The translations under genes were made by a program, and so were the position numbers. From Deltaproteobacteria bacterium (GTDB lineage: Bacteria; Myxococcota; Myxococcia; Myxococcales; Anaeromyxobacteraceae), in the NCBI GenBank assembly GCA_016214955.1, contig JACRMN010000010.1:62001-126000 (forward strand): a stretch of DNA of 64,000 nt, read 5' to 3'. Numbering within the stretch: the first letter of the stretch is position 1; each line of letters starts with the position of its first letter. Positions 1 to 7,768 of this stretch are shown here, in pieces. A model generated the notes under the pieces. It had not been told where the DNA came from, searched no databases, and saw nothing but the letters and a program-made list of their open reading frames with translations.

Positions 1-573
1 TTCCACCTGGCCATGGCGCGGGAGACCGCGACCCACACCGGCTACGCCGGCACCAAGCTCCCGGGCTATCCGGGCGAGGTGGTGGGCGCCTGGCGCTGGT
101 TCCTGCAGCCGATCTGGTACGTGGATTACATCCAGCCCATGGCCGGGCGACCAGGCATCCCCGAGGGTGGCTTCTTCCTGCCGGCGGTGGCCAATCCGCT
201 GGCCTGGCTCGCCGCGTTGCCGGCGACGGCCTGGGCCGGCTGGCGCTGGCTCCGGGCGCGCGACCCCGGCGCCGGCTGGCTGGCCCTGCTCTTCCTCGCC
301 GCCTGGCTCCCCTTCGCGCTCGTGCCCAGGCCCATCTGGACCAACTCGGCTCTGGCGGTGGTGCCCTTTGCCATGGCCCCGGTGGCCTGGGCCGCGGCGC
401 GTCTCCACCAGCGCTTCCCGCTGCCGGTGCGGGCCTGGGGCGCGGCGGCGCTGCTGGTGGCTGCCTTGCTCTGCCCGCCCGCCATGGGGCTATCCCTGGC
501 GCCGTCCGACGGCCTGGTTCGCGCCCTGGTGGCGCCCGCCGCCCTCGATCCCGCCTCGCACGGCGACCCTTGA
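1..573 (+). CDS. C-terminal part of an integral membrane glycosyltransferase-like protein (5' end outside the window)
   Basis: The reading frame is open from base 1, so the N-terminus lies upstream and the ATG at 13 need not be the start. The visible 190 residues hold about four hydrophobic segments (around PLAWLAALPATAW, WLALLFLAAWLPF, SALAVVPFAMAPVAW and AWGAAALLVAALL) after a hydrophilic loop rich in Trp, Pro and Gly. This layout resembles the C-terminal half of PMT/GT39-type membrane glycosyltransferases. No catalytic motif is visible, so the family is an inference. The TGA stop overlaps the ATG of the radical SAM gene (TGATG), which suggests a coupled envelope-modification operon. Confidence 0.55.
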   Translation, partial: FHLAMARETATHTGYAGTKLPGYPGEVVGAWRWFLQPIWYVDYIQPMAGRPGIPEGGFFLPAVANPLAWLAALPATAWAGWRWLRARDPGAGWLALLFLAAWLPFALVPRPIWTNSALAVVPFAMAPVAWAAARLHQRFPLPVRAWGAAALLVAALLCPPAMGLSLAPSDGLVRALVAPAALDPASHGDP

Positions 574-1667
574 TGGCCCCGCCCTTCGCCCGCGGCCTCC
601 GCGCCGCCTCGCTCCTCTGGCGGCTCCGGCGCGGCCGGCTGGCGGTGGCAAGCGTCAACGTGCTCAACCGCTGCAACCAGGCCTGCCCGATGTGCGCGGT
701 CCACGCCACTCCCGACCGCGAGCCGCCGCTCGACGAGCTCACCCGGGCCTTCCGCGCCCTGCGCGACCGCGGGGTGCGCGCCGTGGAGATCTCCGGCGGC
801 GAGCCCTTCCTGCGGCAGGACCTCCCCGCGCTGGTGGCGGCCCTCGACCGGCTCGGCCTGCTCTTCACCGTCACCACCAACGGCGCGGTGCTCACCGGCC
901 CAGGCCTCGACGCGCTGGTGCGGGCGCGGGGCCTGCTCCAGGTGGCGCTCTCCCTCGACTCGCTCGACCGGGAGCGGTACCGGCTGCTGCGGGGCAGCGA
1001 CCAGCTCGACCGGGCGCTCGCGGGGCTCGAGCGGCTGCAGGCGGCGCGACTCCCGGCCCCCCTCAAGCTCAACTTCGCCATGAGCCGCCACAACCACGAG
1101 GAGACCCCGGCCCTCCTGGCCCTGGCCCGGGAGCGCGGCCTCTTCCTCTCCGCCTTCCCCGTCAACCAGGGGCCGGGCGCCCACCGCAGCCACGGTCAGG
1201 TCTTCGCCGCCAGCACCGGGGAGCGGCAGGCCATGGCCGCCCGCTTCGAGGAGCTGGCCCGGCTCCGCCGCGGCGGCGCGCCGCTCTGGGAGCCCGCGGC
1301 GTTCTACCGGGCCGCGGCCCGCTTCCTCCGCGGCGAGCCGCTCGGTCCCTGCGGCGCCGGGGCGCTCTACCTCGACCTGCGGGCCGACGGCTCGGTCGCG
1401 CCCTGCGTCGAGCTCCCTCCCGTGGCCACCGCCGCTGACCTGGCCTCGGGCCGCGCCGAGGCAGCCATGGCAGCGGCCCGGGCGCGGGTGGAGCGCTGCC
1501 GCGCCGAAACCCCCTGCTGCTACACCTGCACCGTGAACCTGGCCGAGATCTCCCGCCACCCGCTGGCCTTCGCCCTGGAGCAGGCCCGCGTCCTCCTGGC
1601 CCGGCGGCTGCGCCGGCCGGCCGCCGAGCCGGCGGCGCCGGGCGCGCCCAGGGAGCGGAAGGCGTGA
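573..1667 (+). CDS. Radical SAM protein with SPASM-like Cys-rich C-terminus
   Basis: This 364-aa protein has the radical SAM cluster motif C34-x3-C38-x2-C41 (CNQACPMC), followed by the EISGGEPFLR and TTNGAVL segments that bind S-adenosylmethionine in this superfamily. The C-terminal third has scattered cysteines (GPCGAGALYLD, APCVELPP, VERCRAETPCCYTC), which could hold one or more auxiliary iron-sulfur clusters as in SPASM/Twitch proteins. The ATG at 573 was chosen because it overlaps the previous stop; a TTG at 570 is also in frame. The gene ends in a GTGA overlap with the next flavoprotein. The substrate is unknown; the flanking membrane protein and oxidoreductase suggest modification of a lipid or polysaccharide. 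Confidence 0.85.
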   Translation: MAPPFARGLRAASLLWRLRRGRLAVASVNVLNRCNQACPMCAVHATPDREPPLDELTRAFRALRDRGVRAVEISGGEPFLRQDLPALVAALDRLGLLFTVTTNGAVLTGPGLDALVRARGLLQVALSLDSLDRERYRLLRGSDQLDRALAGLERLQAARLPAPLKLNFAMSRHNHEETPALLALARERGLFLSAFPVNQGPGAHRSHGQVFAASTGERQAMAARFEELARLRRGGAPLWEPAAFYRAAARFLRGEPLGPCGAGALYLDLRADGSVAPCVELPPVATAADLASGRAEAAMAAARARVERCRAETPCCYTCTVNLAEISRHPLAFALEQARVLLARRLRRPAAEPAAPGAPRERKA

Positions 1668-3067
1668 GTCGGAGCGCACCGGTGCTGGTGGCGGGCGGCG
1701 GACCGGCGGGGCTCACGGCCGCGCTCACCCTGGCCCGGGCCGGGCGGCCGGTGCTGCTGGTGGAGCGCGAGGCCGAGGTGGGCGGCCTGGCGCGGACCGT
1801 GGAGCGGGACGGCTACCGCTTCGACCTGGGCGGCCACCGCTTCTTCACCCGGGTGCCCGAGGTGCGGGCCCTGTGGGACGCGCTCCTGGGCAGCGACATG
1901 CTGCTGCGCCAGCGCCGCTCCCGCATCCTCTTCCACGGCAGGACCTTCGACTACCCCATCACCGCCGGCAGCGCCTTTCGCGGGCTGGGCGTGGCCGAGA
2001 GCGCCCGCATCCTGGCGAGCTACCTGGGCGCCCGGCTGCACCCGCGGCGGCCCGAGGACACCCTGGCCGACTGGCTGACCAACCGCTTCGGCGCCCGGCT
2101 CTTCGAGACCTTCTTCCGCCCCTACACCGAGAAGGTGTGGGGCCAGCCCTGCGAGACCATCGGTGCCCAGTGGGCGGCGCAGCGGATCAAGGGGCTGTCG
2201 CTGCGCGCGGCGCTGGCCGACATGCTGCGCCGGGGCTCCGGCGGCCAGCGGACGCTGGTCACCGCGTTCCACTACCCGCGCCTGGGGCCGGGGATGCTCT
2301 GGGAGCGGATGCGGGCCGGCATCCTCGCCGCGGGCGGCGAGGTGCTGGTGGGCCAGGGCCTGGCGGCGGTGCACCACCGCTCCGGCCAGGTCACCGAGGT
2401 GGAGCTCGACGGGCCGACCGGCCGGAGCCGCCAGCCGGTCTCGCACCTCATCTCCACCGTCCCGCTGCGCGACCTCGGGGCACTGCTCCGGCCGGCGCTG
2501 CCCCCCGAGGTGACCGCCGCCGCCGGCGCGCTCCGCTACCGCGACTTCCTGGTGGTGGCGCTGGTGCTGGAGGGGCCCGACCCCTTCCCCGACACCTGGC
2601 TCTATCTCCACGACCCGGAGATCCGGGCCGGCCGGGTGCAGAACTTCCGGGCCTGGAGCCCGGAGCTGGTGCCGGTGGCGGGCCACACCTGCCTGGGCAT
2701 GGAGTACTTCTGCACCGCCGGCGACGGGCTCTGGACGCTCCCCGACGCGCGGCTCGTCGAGGTGGCGCTCGAGGACCTGGACGGGCTGCGCCTCGGGAGG
2801 CGCGGCCGGCTGGTGGCCGGCCACGTGGTGCGGGTGCGGGAGGCCTATCCCGTCTACGACGGCCCCTACCTGGCGCACCTGGCCACGCTGCGCCGCGGCC
2901 TCGCCGCGCTCGGCAACCTGCAGGTGGCCGGGCGCAACGGCATGCACCGCTACAACAACATGGACCACTCCATGCTCACCGGGCTACGGGCGGCGGAGAA
3001 CGTCCTGGGCGCGGCGCACGATCTCTGGGCCGTGAACGCCGACGAGGCCTACCTGGAGGCATCCTGA
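1664..3067 (+). CDS. FAD-dependent NAD(P)/FAD oxidoreductase (amine oxidase/protoporphyrinogen-oxidase-like)
   Basis: This 467-aa protein starts with a dinucleotide-binding motif GGGPAG (residues 11-16) and the acidic end of the second strand (LVEREAEVGG), then DLGGHRFF, all typical of flavin amine-oxidase-like enzymes. The VWGQPCETIGAQWAAQRI stretch is typical of uncharacterised oxidoreductases found in polysaccharide gene clusters. A C-terminal GRNGMHRYNNMDHSM segment fits the FAD-closing region. The GTG start at 1664 overlaps the preceding stop by four bases, so the two genes are probably translated together. The substrate cannot be told from the sequence; UDP-sugar, carotenoid or porphyrin-like chemistry is possible. 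Confidence 0.82.
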   Translation: MSRSAPVLVAGGGPAGLTAALTLARAGRPVLLVEREAEVGGLARTVERDGYRFDLGGHRFFTRVPEVRALWDALLGSDMLLRQRRSRILFHGRTFDYPITAGSAFRGLGVAESARILASYLGARLHPRRPEDTLADWLTNRFGARLFETFFRPYTEKVWGQPCETIGAQWAAQRIKGLSLRAALADMLRRGSGGQRTLVTAFHYPRLGPGMLWERMRAGILAAGGEVLVGQGLAAVHHRSGQVTEVELDGPTGRSRQPVSHLISTVPLRDLGALLRPALPPEVTAAAGALRYRDFLVVALVLEGPDPFPDTWLYLHDPEIRAGRVQNFRAWSPELVPVAGHTCLGMEYFCTAGDGLWTLPDARLVEVALEDLDGLRLGRRGRLVAGHVVRVREAYPVYDGPYLAHLATLRRGLAALGNLQVAGRNGMHRYNNMDHSMLTGLRAAENVLGAAHDLWAVNADEAYLEAS

Positions 3068-3109
3068 GCCAGGGTCGGCGATCCGGGCTTCCGGACCGCG
3101 CCCGGCCGT

Positions 3110-3937
3110 TCAGGTGAAGTAGGCCGAGTGGAGCGAGGTGAGGAAGAAGGGCAGGATCAGCAGCGCCAGGATGAAGACGGCGAAGGAGGCCACCGAGAGC
3201 CAGGCGGTGGCGCGCGGCCCGAGCTTCCAGAAGAAGCGCAGGTGCAGGAAGGTCCCGTAGGTGATCCAGGAGACCAGGGCCCAGGTCTCGATGGGATCCC
3301 AGCCCCAGTAGCGGCCCCAGGACTGGTTGCCCCAGATGGCGCCGGCGGCGATGGTCACCGTCCAGAAGATGAGGCCGAAGCCGGCGGCGCGGACGATGAT
3401 GGCGTCGAGCGCGGGCGCCCCGGGGACGCGGGCGATCCAGGCCGGGGGCGCGGGGCGCAGGCGGAGGAGCAGGAGCACGGCCGCGGCCAGCGAGATGAGG
3501 AAGGCCGCCGCCGAGACCTTGGCGAAGGTGATGTGGAACACCAGCCAGATGGAGCGCAGCGACGGGGGGAGCTCGCGGCTCTCGGGGTTGGAGAACATGC
3601 CCAGCGCCACCGAGAGGATGGCCAGCGGCATCACCACCGCCGCCAGCGCCGACCAGGCCGGGCGCCGCACCAGCACCAGGGCCAGCACCGCCACCGCCAC
3701 CCAGGCGTTGGAGGAGAGCACCTCGTACCGCAGCATGTAGGGGCCGTGGCCCACCGCCGCCCAGCGGATGCCGATGGCCGCCGCGTGGGGGACGAGCCCC
3801 GCCGCCGCGGCCCAGAGACCGGCGGTCAGCGCCCGGGGCTTCGCGAACACCACCGAGTAGACCATCGCCACCGCGGCGAGGATGTAGAAGCCCACGCCGA
3901 TCCAGGTGAGCGTGATCTCGAGCGCGTAGCGCGTCAC
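3110..3937 (-). CDS. ccsB: System II cytochrome c biogenesis protein CcsB/ResC type (haem handling, CcmC-like)
   Basis: This 275-aa polytopic membrane protein carries the tryptophan-rich WWD-type motif (GNQSWGRYWGWDPIETWA, about residues 203-221), the haem-presenting signature of the CcmC/CcsA family. About eight hydrophobic segments are visible. The name follows the usage in which the CcsA/ResC-like subunit is called CcsB; other schemes call it ccsA. With ResB it carries haem across the membrane and attaches it to CxxCH motifs. The GTG start overlaps the stop of the lipoprotein gene, so it is the last gene of a resB-lipoprotein-ccsB operon. Its presence fits the many multihaem cytochromes nearby. 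Confidence 0.93.
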   Translation of the reverse strand: MTRYALEITLTWIGVGFYILAAVAMVYSVVFAKPRALTAGLWAAAAGLVPHAAAIGIRWAAVGHGPYMLRYEVLSSNAWVAVAVLALVLVRRPAWSALAAVVMPLAILSVALGMFSNPESRELPPSLRSIWLVFHITFAKVSAAAFLISLAAAVLLLLRLRPAPPAWIARVPGAPALDAIIVRAAGFGLIFWTVTIAAGAIWGNQSWGRYWGWDPIETWALVSWITYGTFLHLRFFWKLGPRATAWLSVASFAVFILALLILPFFLTSLHSAYFT

Positions 3938-4509
3938 GGCCGCTTCTCCCCGGGCTCCCTGGCGCCCGGGACCGGCGGGTGTCCGGCGGGCACCGCCTGC
4001 TCCTCGCCGCCCGGCGGCAGGCCGTGGAGGACGCGCACGTCGTCCGGCAGCGGGGCCACCTTGCGCCCGACCTGGGGCGGCACCGCGAACGCCAGGTCCT
4101 CGAGGACGAGCTTCCCGGCCTTGCGCGAGAACCGGTAGCGCATGGCGTAGGCGTCGGTGGAGTCCTCGCCCACCTGCTCGCCGCTGCCGATCCTGCGGTC
4201 CTTGTAGTACCAGCGCTCGCGGGTCTCGACCACCCAGCCGTCTCCCTCGCGGGCCACGCGGGCGAACTCGATCTCCAGGAGCCTGGCGTCGAGCACCACG
4301 CCGGCGTCGCGCTTCACGCCGATGAGCCCGAGGAGCTTCACGCCCTGCTGGTCGCCGACCAGCGGGTCCACCAGCGAGGCGTCGGAGGTGCGGTAGGCGT
4401 CGATGACGCGAGCGATGTAGGTGCGGACCGCCTGCTCCGCCTCCTCCTTGCCGCCGTCCCGGCAGCCGGCGAGGAGGAGCGCGGCGGCCAGCAGCCCAGC
4501 GACCTTCAT
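3934..4509 (-). CDS. Lipoprotein of unknown function within the ResB/CcsB operon
   Basis: This 191-aa protein begins with MKVAGLLAAALLLAGC, a clear lipoprotein signal with the acylated cysteine at residue 16. The remainder is hydrophilic and looks like a small alpha/beta fold: an early helix (AEQAVRTYIARVIDAYRTSD) and later strands around WVVETRERWYYKDRR. The C-terminus is rich in Pro and Gly. It overlaps resB by four bases upstream (ATGA) and ccsB by four bases downstream (GTGA). This makes it a translationally coupled part of the cytochrome c maturation operon. The fold recalls NTF2/SnoaL-like lipoproteins, but that is a guess; the function is unknown. Confidence 0.8.
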   Translation of the reverse strand: MKVAGLLAAALLLAGCRDGGKEEAEQAVRTYIARVIDAYRTSDASLVDPLVGDQQGVKLLGLIGVKRDAGVVLDARLLEIEFARVAREGDGWVVETRERWYYKDRRIGSGEQVGEDSTDAYAMRYRFSRKAGKLVLEDLAFAVPPQVGRKVAPLPDDVRVLHGLPPGGEEQAVPAGHPPVPGAREPGEKRP

Positions 4510-5786
4510 GCGATCCACTCCTTGCACAGCGCCTCGAACCGCTCGGCGTAGAGCGGGGCCAGGCGCTGGGGGCGCAGGGCGACCACCAGCTGGTCGCCCT
4601 CGGCGAAGACGGCGGTCTCCACGCGGGTGAACCCGAAGAGGAGTACCACGCCGGCGATCGCGATCACCACGCCGGCGAAGAAGAGCGGCCTGGACGGGTC
4701 GCGGCTCCCCCGCAGCTGCACCCAGTACGGCAGCCCCTGCAGCCGGAGCGCCCGCCCGGGACCGAGGGCCACCTGGGTCCCGGGGCGGAGCTGGGCGATG
4801 CCCAGCAGCGCGCCGCCCGCCAGGATGCGGGCCTCCAGCTCGGAGGGCCGCGCCGTCGGCCCGGTGCGGAAGCGCAGCTCCAGGTCGCCGCCGGGCCGGA
4901 CGCCGCCGCGCCACTCGCCGCCCCGCTCGTCGAGGGGCACGGCCAGCCGCTCCACCCCCTGGGGCCCCTCCAGCTCCAGCAGGGCCGCCAGCCCGTGGGC
5001 GTTGTTGACGTAGAGGCGCACGTCGCCGAGGTCGAGGGGCGCGTTGATGGCCGCGGTGGCGGCGCGGCCCGGCTCGCCGCCGTGGGCGTCGAGGCGCAGG
5101 ACGACGCTCACCTGGCGGAGCGCGCCCGACTCGTACCGCTCCTCCTTCACCTGCTCCACCGTCACCGGCTGGGGGAGCGCGAAGGGGCGCGCCAGCCAGC
5201 CGCCGCGCTCCTGCTCGAAGGCGCCCGGGGCGACCTCGTAGCGCTGCCCCTCGTAGGCGCGGGTGACTGCGTCGCTGAAGCCCAGCAGGCGGACCAGGCC
5301 GGCCACCACCAGCACCAGCAGGCCGAGGTGGAACACCGGGGAGCCCAGCAGGCTGGCCCGCCCCGACACCTCGAAGCGCGGCGCCGGCGGGACCGCGCGC
5401 GCCGCCTCCAGCGGCACGGCCCGGCGGAAGGGGGCGCGCCCGAAGGTCGCGGGCTCGAGCCGCGTCCGCCAGGCGCGGAAGAGACGCGGCCACTGCTGCG
5501 CCTGCACCGCCACCAGCGAGAGGAAGCAGAGCCCGGCCAGCGTCAGGAACCAGGCGCTGGTGGTGATGTCGTGGAGCCCGAGCGCGGCGGCGATGCGCCC
5601 CAGCGCCGGCGACCCGTCGGCGAATCGCTTCACCGCGTCGGCGTCGGGCTGCTGCGGCAACGACGCCGCCAGCGCCGCGCCCGCGGCGAAGGCCACCACC
5701 TCCGAGACGATGACGGCGGGGCGGCGGAAGAACCCGACGGCGGCCCTCCAGGAGGCCCCAGCCGTCGCTGCCTGCTGCTGGCTCAC
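4506..5786 (-). CDS. resB: Cytochrome c biogenesis protein ResB
   Basis: This 426-aa membrane protein fits ResB/Ccs1: three hydrophobic segments in the first half, a long extracytoplasmic domain, then a final membrane segment (PLFFAGVVIAIAGVVLLFGF). The soluble domain contains NAPLDLGDVRLYVN, close to the strand-rich region of ResB. In System II, ResB and the WWD-domain protein form the haem lyase. The start is a GTG at 5786 with a weak ribosome site. The stop overlaps the start of the downstream lipoprotein gene. It is first in its operon, with its promoter expected in 5787-6159. Confidence 0.88.
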   Translation of the reverse strand: MSQQQAATAGASWRAAVGFFRRPAVIVSEVVAFAAGAALAASLPQQPDADAVKRFADGSPALGRIAAALGLHDITTSAWFLTLAGLCFLSLVAVQAQQWPRLFRAWRTRLEPATFGRAPFRRAVPLEAARAVPPAPRFEVSGRASLLGSPVFHLGLLVLVVAGLVRLLGFSDAVTRAYEGQRYEVAPGAFEQERGGWLARPFALPQPVTVEQVKEERYESGALRQVSVVLRLDAHGGEPGRAATAAINAPLDLGDVRLYVNNAHGLAALLELEGPQGVERLAVPLDERGGEWRGGVRPGGDLELRFRTGPTARPSELEARILAGGALLGIAQLRPGTQVALGPGRALRLQGLPYWVQLRGSRDPSRPLFFAGVVIAIAGVVLLFGFTRVETAVFAEGDQLVVALRPQRLAPLYAERFEALCKEWIA

Positions 5787-6159
5787 CGGGGCAGGTATAC
5801 CTCAGGCGGCCCCTCATCGCCCGCCGCGGGGCCGCCGGCACCTCCCGAACTACCCTGGAACGGCGGGCACTTGTGACCATGGATGTCGCGGGCCGAGGCG
5901 CGAGGGCCCCATCCGGGACGGCGCCTCCGGAATCCGTCCCCCCTCTCCTCCGGTGCTGCGGGCCGCCGTCTCGGGTGCCCGCCGCCCTTCCCTCCGTCGC
6001 CGCTCGGCCCCGATCCCCGGAACCCGGGGGCTCCCACCCCCGGATTCTTCGTCGGTGGATTGGGTACTCGTCCCAATATCGCGGAGAGGTGAATTGCGAG
6101 AGATTGACACCATGAAGCGCGACGAATTCCACTCCAACCCGCGGCACCCCGAGGCGAAG
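5787..6159. other. Divergent intergenic region between resB and the small membrane protein pair
   Basis: These 373 bases separate resB (minus strand) from the gene starting at 6160. No convincing protein or RNA gene is visible; the short open frames here lack ribosome sites and coding character. The region holds a CCCCGG-AAC-CCGGGG hairpin at 6015-6029, a 6-bp inverted repeat at 6059-6077 and a GGAGAGG box near 6082. It probably contains promoters for both directions, but no convincing -35/-10 pair could be read. Confidence 0.6.
6059..6077. promoter_or_regulatory. Inverted repeat ATTGGG-N7-CCCAAT, candidate operator
   Basis: ATTGGG at 6059-6064 and CCCAAT at 6072-6077 form an exact inverted repeat across a 7-base spacer, in a locally AT-richer stretch about 80-100 bases upstream of the small membrane protein pair. 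The size and position suit a repressor or activator dimer site. Chance occurrence is possible, as no second copy was found. Confidence 0.35.
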
Positions 6160-6588
6160 ATGACGAAGCTCAGCGCAGGCAGCGTGGCGAAGGCCGGCTA
6201 CTACTTCAGCCTGAAGAGCTGGGAGGTCCACCCGGTCCCCGCCGACGGCGAGCGCCTCCCCGGCGAGGCCGGCCAGCAGTGGATCGCGGTCCCCACCATC
6301 GCGGCGCTGGTGCTGACGCCCATCCTCGGCCTCACCTTCCTCATGTTCCTCCCCTTCATCGGCTTCTACCTGACCCTCGAGGCCGCCGTGCGGCCGGTCC
6401 TCCGCTTCTTCCGGCACGAGGCCGGCGAGCTCGCCGCCACGATGAGCCCCGGCTGGCAGCCCGGCGAGGCCCACCTCACCGGCAAGCGCGAGGAGGAGAA
6501 CGAGGTGGTCGAAGGTCAGGGCCCGCCCGCCGGCGAGCTCGAGAAGCTGGCGGCCGAGATCGAGGCCAAGCGCCAGGAGAAGAAGTAA
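6160..6588 (+). CDS. Small membrane protein of unknown function, paralogue of the next gene
   Basis: This 142-aa protein has a short N-terminal domain with GYYFSLKSWEVHPV, a long hydrophobic hairpin (AALVLTPILGLTFLMFLPFIGFYLTL) and a charged tail ending in EAKRQEKK. It is a diverged copy of the downstream gene: both share GYY at residues 13-15, a membrane hairpin at the same place, GEAHLTGK in the tail and a Glu/Lys-rich end. The ATG at 6160 was chosen because it has GAGG five bases upstream and lines the two proteins up residue by residue. An in-frame ATG at 6112 would add 16 residues. The function is unknown. Confidence 0.72.
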   Translation: MTKLSAGSVAKAGYYFSLKSWEVHPVPADGERLPGEAGQQWIAVPTIAALVLTPILGLTFLMFLPFIGFYLTLEAAVRPVLRFFRHEAGELAATMSPGWQPGEAHLTGKREEENEVVEGQGPPAGELEKLAAEIEAKRQEKK

Positions 6589-6622
6589 CCCCTCGGGCGC
6601 GAGCCCGGAAACGGAGGCGGTC

Positions 6623-7030
6623 ATGGCCCGGCACTTCGGCGGCAGCAAGGTGGAGAGCGGCTACTACGTCAACACCCGCAGCCTGGCGGTGGTGAGCCTG
6701 GCCGGCGAGGGCATCCTCCCCGGGACCGAGCGCGACGGCTTCGTGCGCGTCCCCTGGCCGGTGATGCTGGCGGCGGCTCCGGTGCTGGGCGGCCTCTTCG
6801 TCCTGGCCTACCCGGTGATCGGCATCTCGACCATGGCCTACGGGCTGGCGAAGAGGGGCCTGGGCCTGGCCGGCGAGAGCGCGCGGGACATCGCCGCCGA
6901 CCTCGCCACCCCGCCCCACGCCGTGGGCGAGGCCCACCTCACCGGCAAGCCGGGCGAGGGCAAGGAGCTGCGCGACCCGGAGATCGAGGACCTGGAGAAG
7001 GAGATCCGCGAGAAGCGCGAGAAGAAGTAG
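6623..7030 (+). CDS. Small membrane protein of unknown function, paralogue of the preceding gene
   Basis: This 135-aa protein is preceded by a strong GGAGG seven bases before the ATG. It has an N-terminal GYYVNTRSLAVV segment, a hydrophobic stretch (VMLAAAPVLGGLFVLAYPVIGI) and an amphipathic, highly charged C-terminus (DLEKEIREKREKK). GEAHLTGK is shared exactly with the upstream paralogue, which lies 34 bases away. The pair probably forms one transcript that ends at the hairpin at 7058-7088. The single hydrophobic hairpin with a charged coiled tail suggests a membrane-surface scaffold or gas-vesicle/respirasome accessory, but no family was recognised. Confidence 0.72.
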   Translation: MARHFGGSKVESGYYVNTRSLAVVSLAGEGILPGTERDGFVRVPWPVMLAAAPVLGGLFVLAYPVIGISTMAYGLAKRGLGLAGESARDIAADLATPPHAVGEAHLTGKPGEGKELRDPEIEDLEKEIREKREKK

Positions 7031-7057
7031 CCCGGCGCGCACCGGCTCCGGCGAGAC

Positions 7058-7088
7058 GGCCTCCTCCCCGCAGCGCGGGTGGGAGGCC
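7058..7088. terminator. Bidirectional terminator hairpin between convergent genes
   Basis: GGCCTCCTCCCCGC (7058-7071) pairs with GCGGGTGGGAGGCC (7075-7088) across an AGC loop, with one mismatch and one G-T wobble. It lies between the stops of two convergent genes. No U-tract follows, as is usual in very GC-rich genomes. Confidence 0.7.
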
Positions 7089-7111
7089 GGCGCCTCTTCG
7101 GCTCCCGGCGG

Positions 7112-7768
7112 TCAGCCCTCGACGCGGATGACGCCCAGCTTGAGGGCGTAGCGGACCAGCTCGGTACGGTTGTGGAGGGCGAGCTTCTCCATCATGCGCT
7201 CGCGGTGGCTCATGGCGGTCTTGACGCTGATGCCCAGGAGCTCCGCCACCTCCTTGTTGCTCCGCCCCTCGGCCACCAGCTTCAGCACCTGCTTCTCGCG
7301 GTCGGTCAGCGACTCGTAAGGATCGGCACCGGCTGCCGGGCCGCCCGGTGCGGAGCTCTCCATCGCCGCCCGGGCCACCTCGGGGTCGAGCACCAGGCCG
7401 CCGCGGGACACCGCCCGGATGGAGTTGACCAGCTCGGCGCCCGCCGACTTCTTGAGGACGTACCCGGAGACGCCGGCCTTGAGCAGGCGCCGCACGTACT
7501 CCCGGTCCTCGTACTGCGACATCACCAGCACCTTGGCCCGCGCCCCCTGCTTGCGCAGCTCCAGGGTGGCCTCGATGCCGCCCAGGCCGGGCATGGCGAT
7601 GTCCATCAGCACCACGTCGGGATCGAGCTCGGCGCAGAGCTCCACCGCCCGCCGACCATCGGCCGCCTCGCCCACCACCTCGATGTCCTCCGTCGCCTGC
7701 AGCAGCGCGCGCACCCCCTCGCGCAGGATGGCGTGGTCGTCGGCGATCAGCACCCGGATCTTGCTCAC
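7112..7768 (-). CDS. NarL/LuxR-family two-component response regulator
   Basis: This 218-aa regulator has a receiver domain (residues 4-120) with acidic pocket D10-D11, phospho-acceptor D56 (LMDIAMPG) and K106-region lysines. A LuxR-type helix-turn-helix lies at about residues 150-212 (LTDREKQVLKLVAEGRSNKEVAELLGIS). It is the last gene of the 13004-7112 operon and overlaps the kinase gene by four bases, so the kinase at 7765-9693 is its likely partner. By family it should bind DNA as a phosphorylated dimer. Likely targets are the cytochrome operon itself or other respiratory genes, but no binding site is proven. Confidence 0.93.
   Translation of the reverse strand: MSKIRVLIADDHAILREGVRALLQATEDIEVVGEAADGRRAVELCAELDPDVVLMDIAMPGLGGIEATLELRKQGARAKVLVMSQYEDREYVRRLLKAGVSGYVLKKSAGAELVNSIRAVSRGGLVLDPEVARAAMESSAPGGPAAGADPYESLTDREKQVLKLVAEGRSNKEVAELLGISVKTAMSHRERMMEKLALHNRTELVRYALKLGVIRVEG

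Noticed and set aside
126-1679. Long open frame on the minus strand opposite the radical SAM gene
   Set aside because: It is a shadow of a GC-rich coding region. It has low-complexity Arg/Gly/Ala sequence and no family motif, while the plus-strand frame has clear motifs.
5873-6115. 80-residue open frame in the resB upstream region
   Set aside because: There is no ribosome site, the composition is unlike neighbouring genes, and it overlaps the regulatory region; not treated as a gene.
3934-6648. 904-residue open frame on the minus strand covering the lipoprotein and resB
   Set aside because: Only the last 191 residues, starting at the lipoprotein signal, look real. The upstream part lies out of frame with resB, which has the family motifs.
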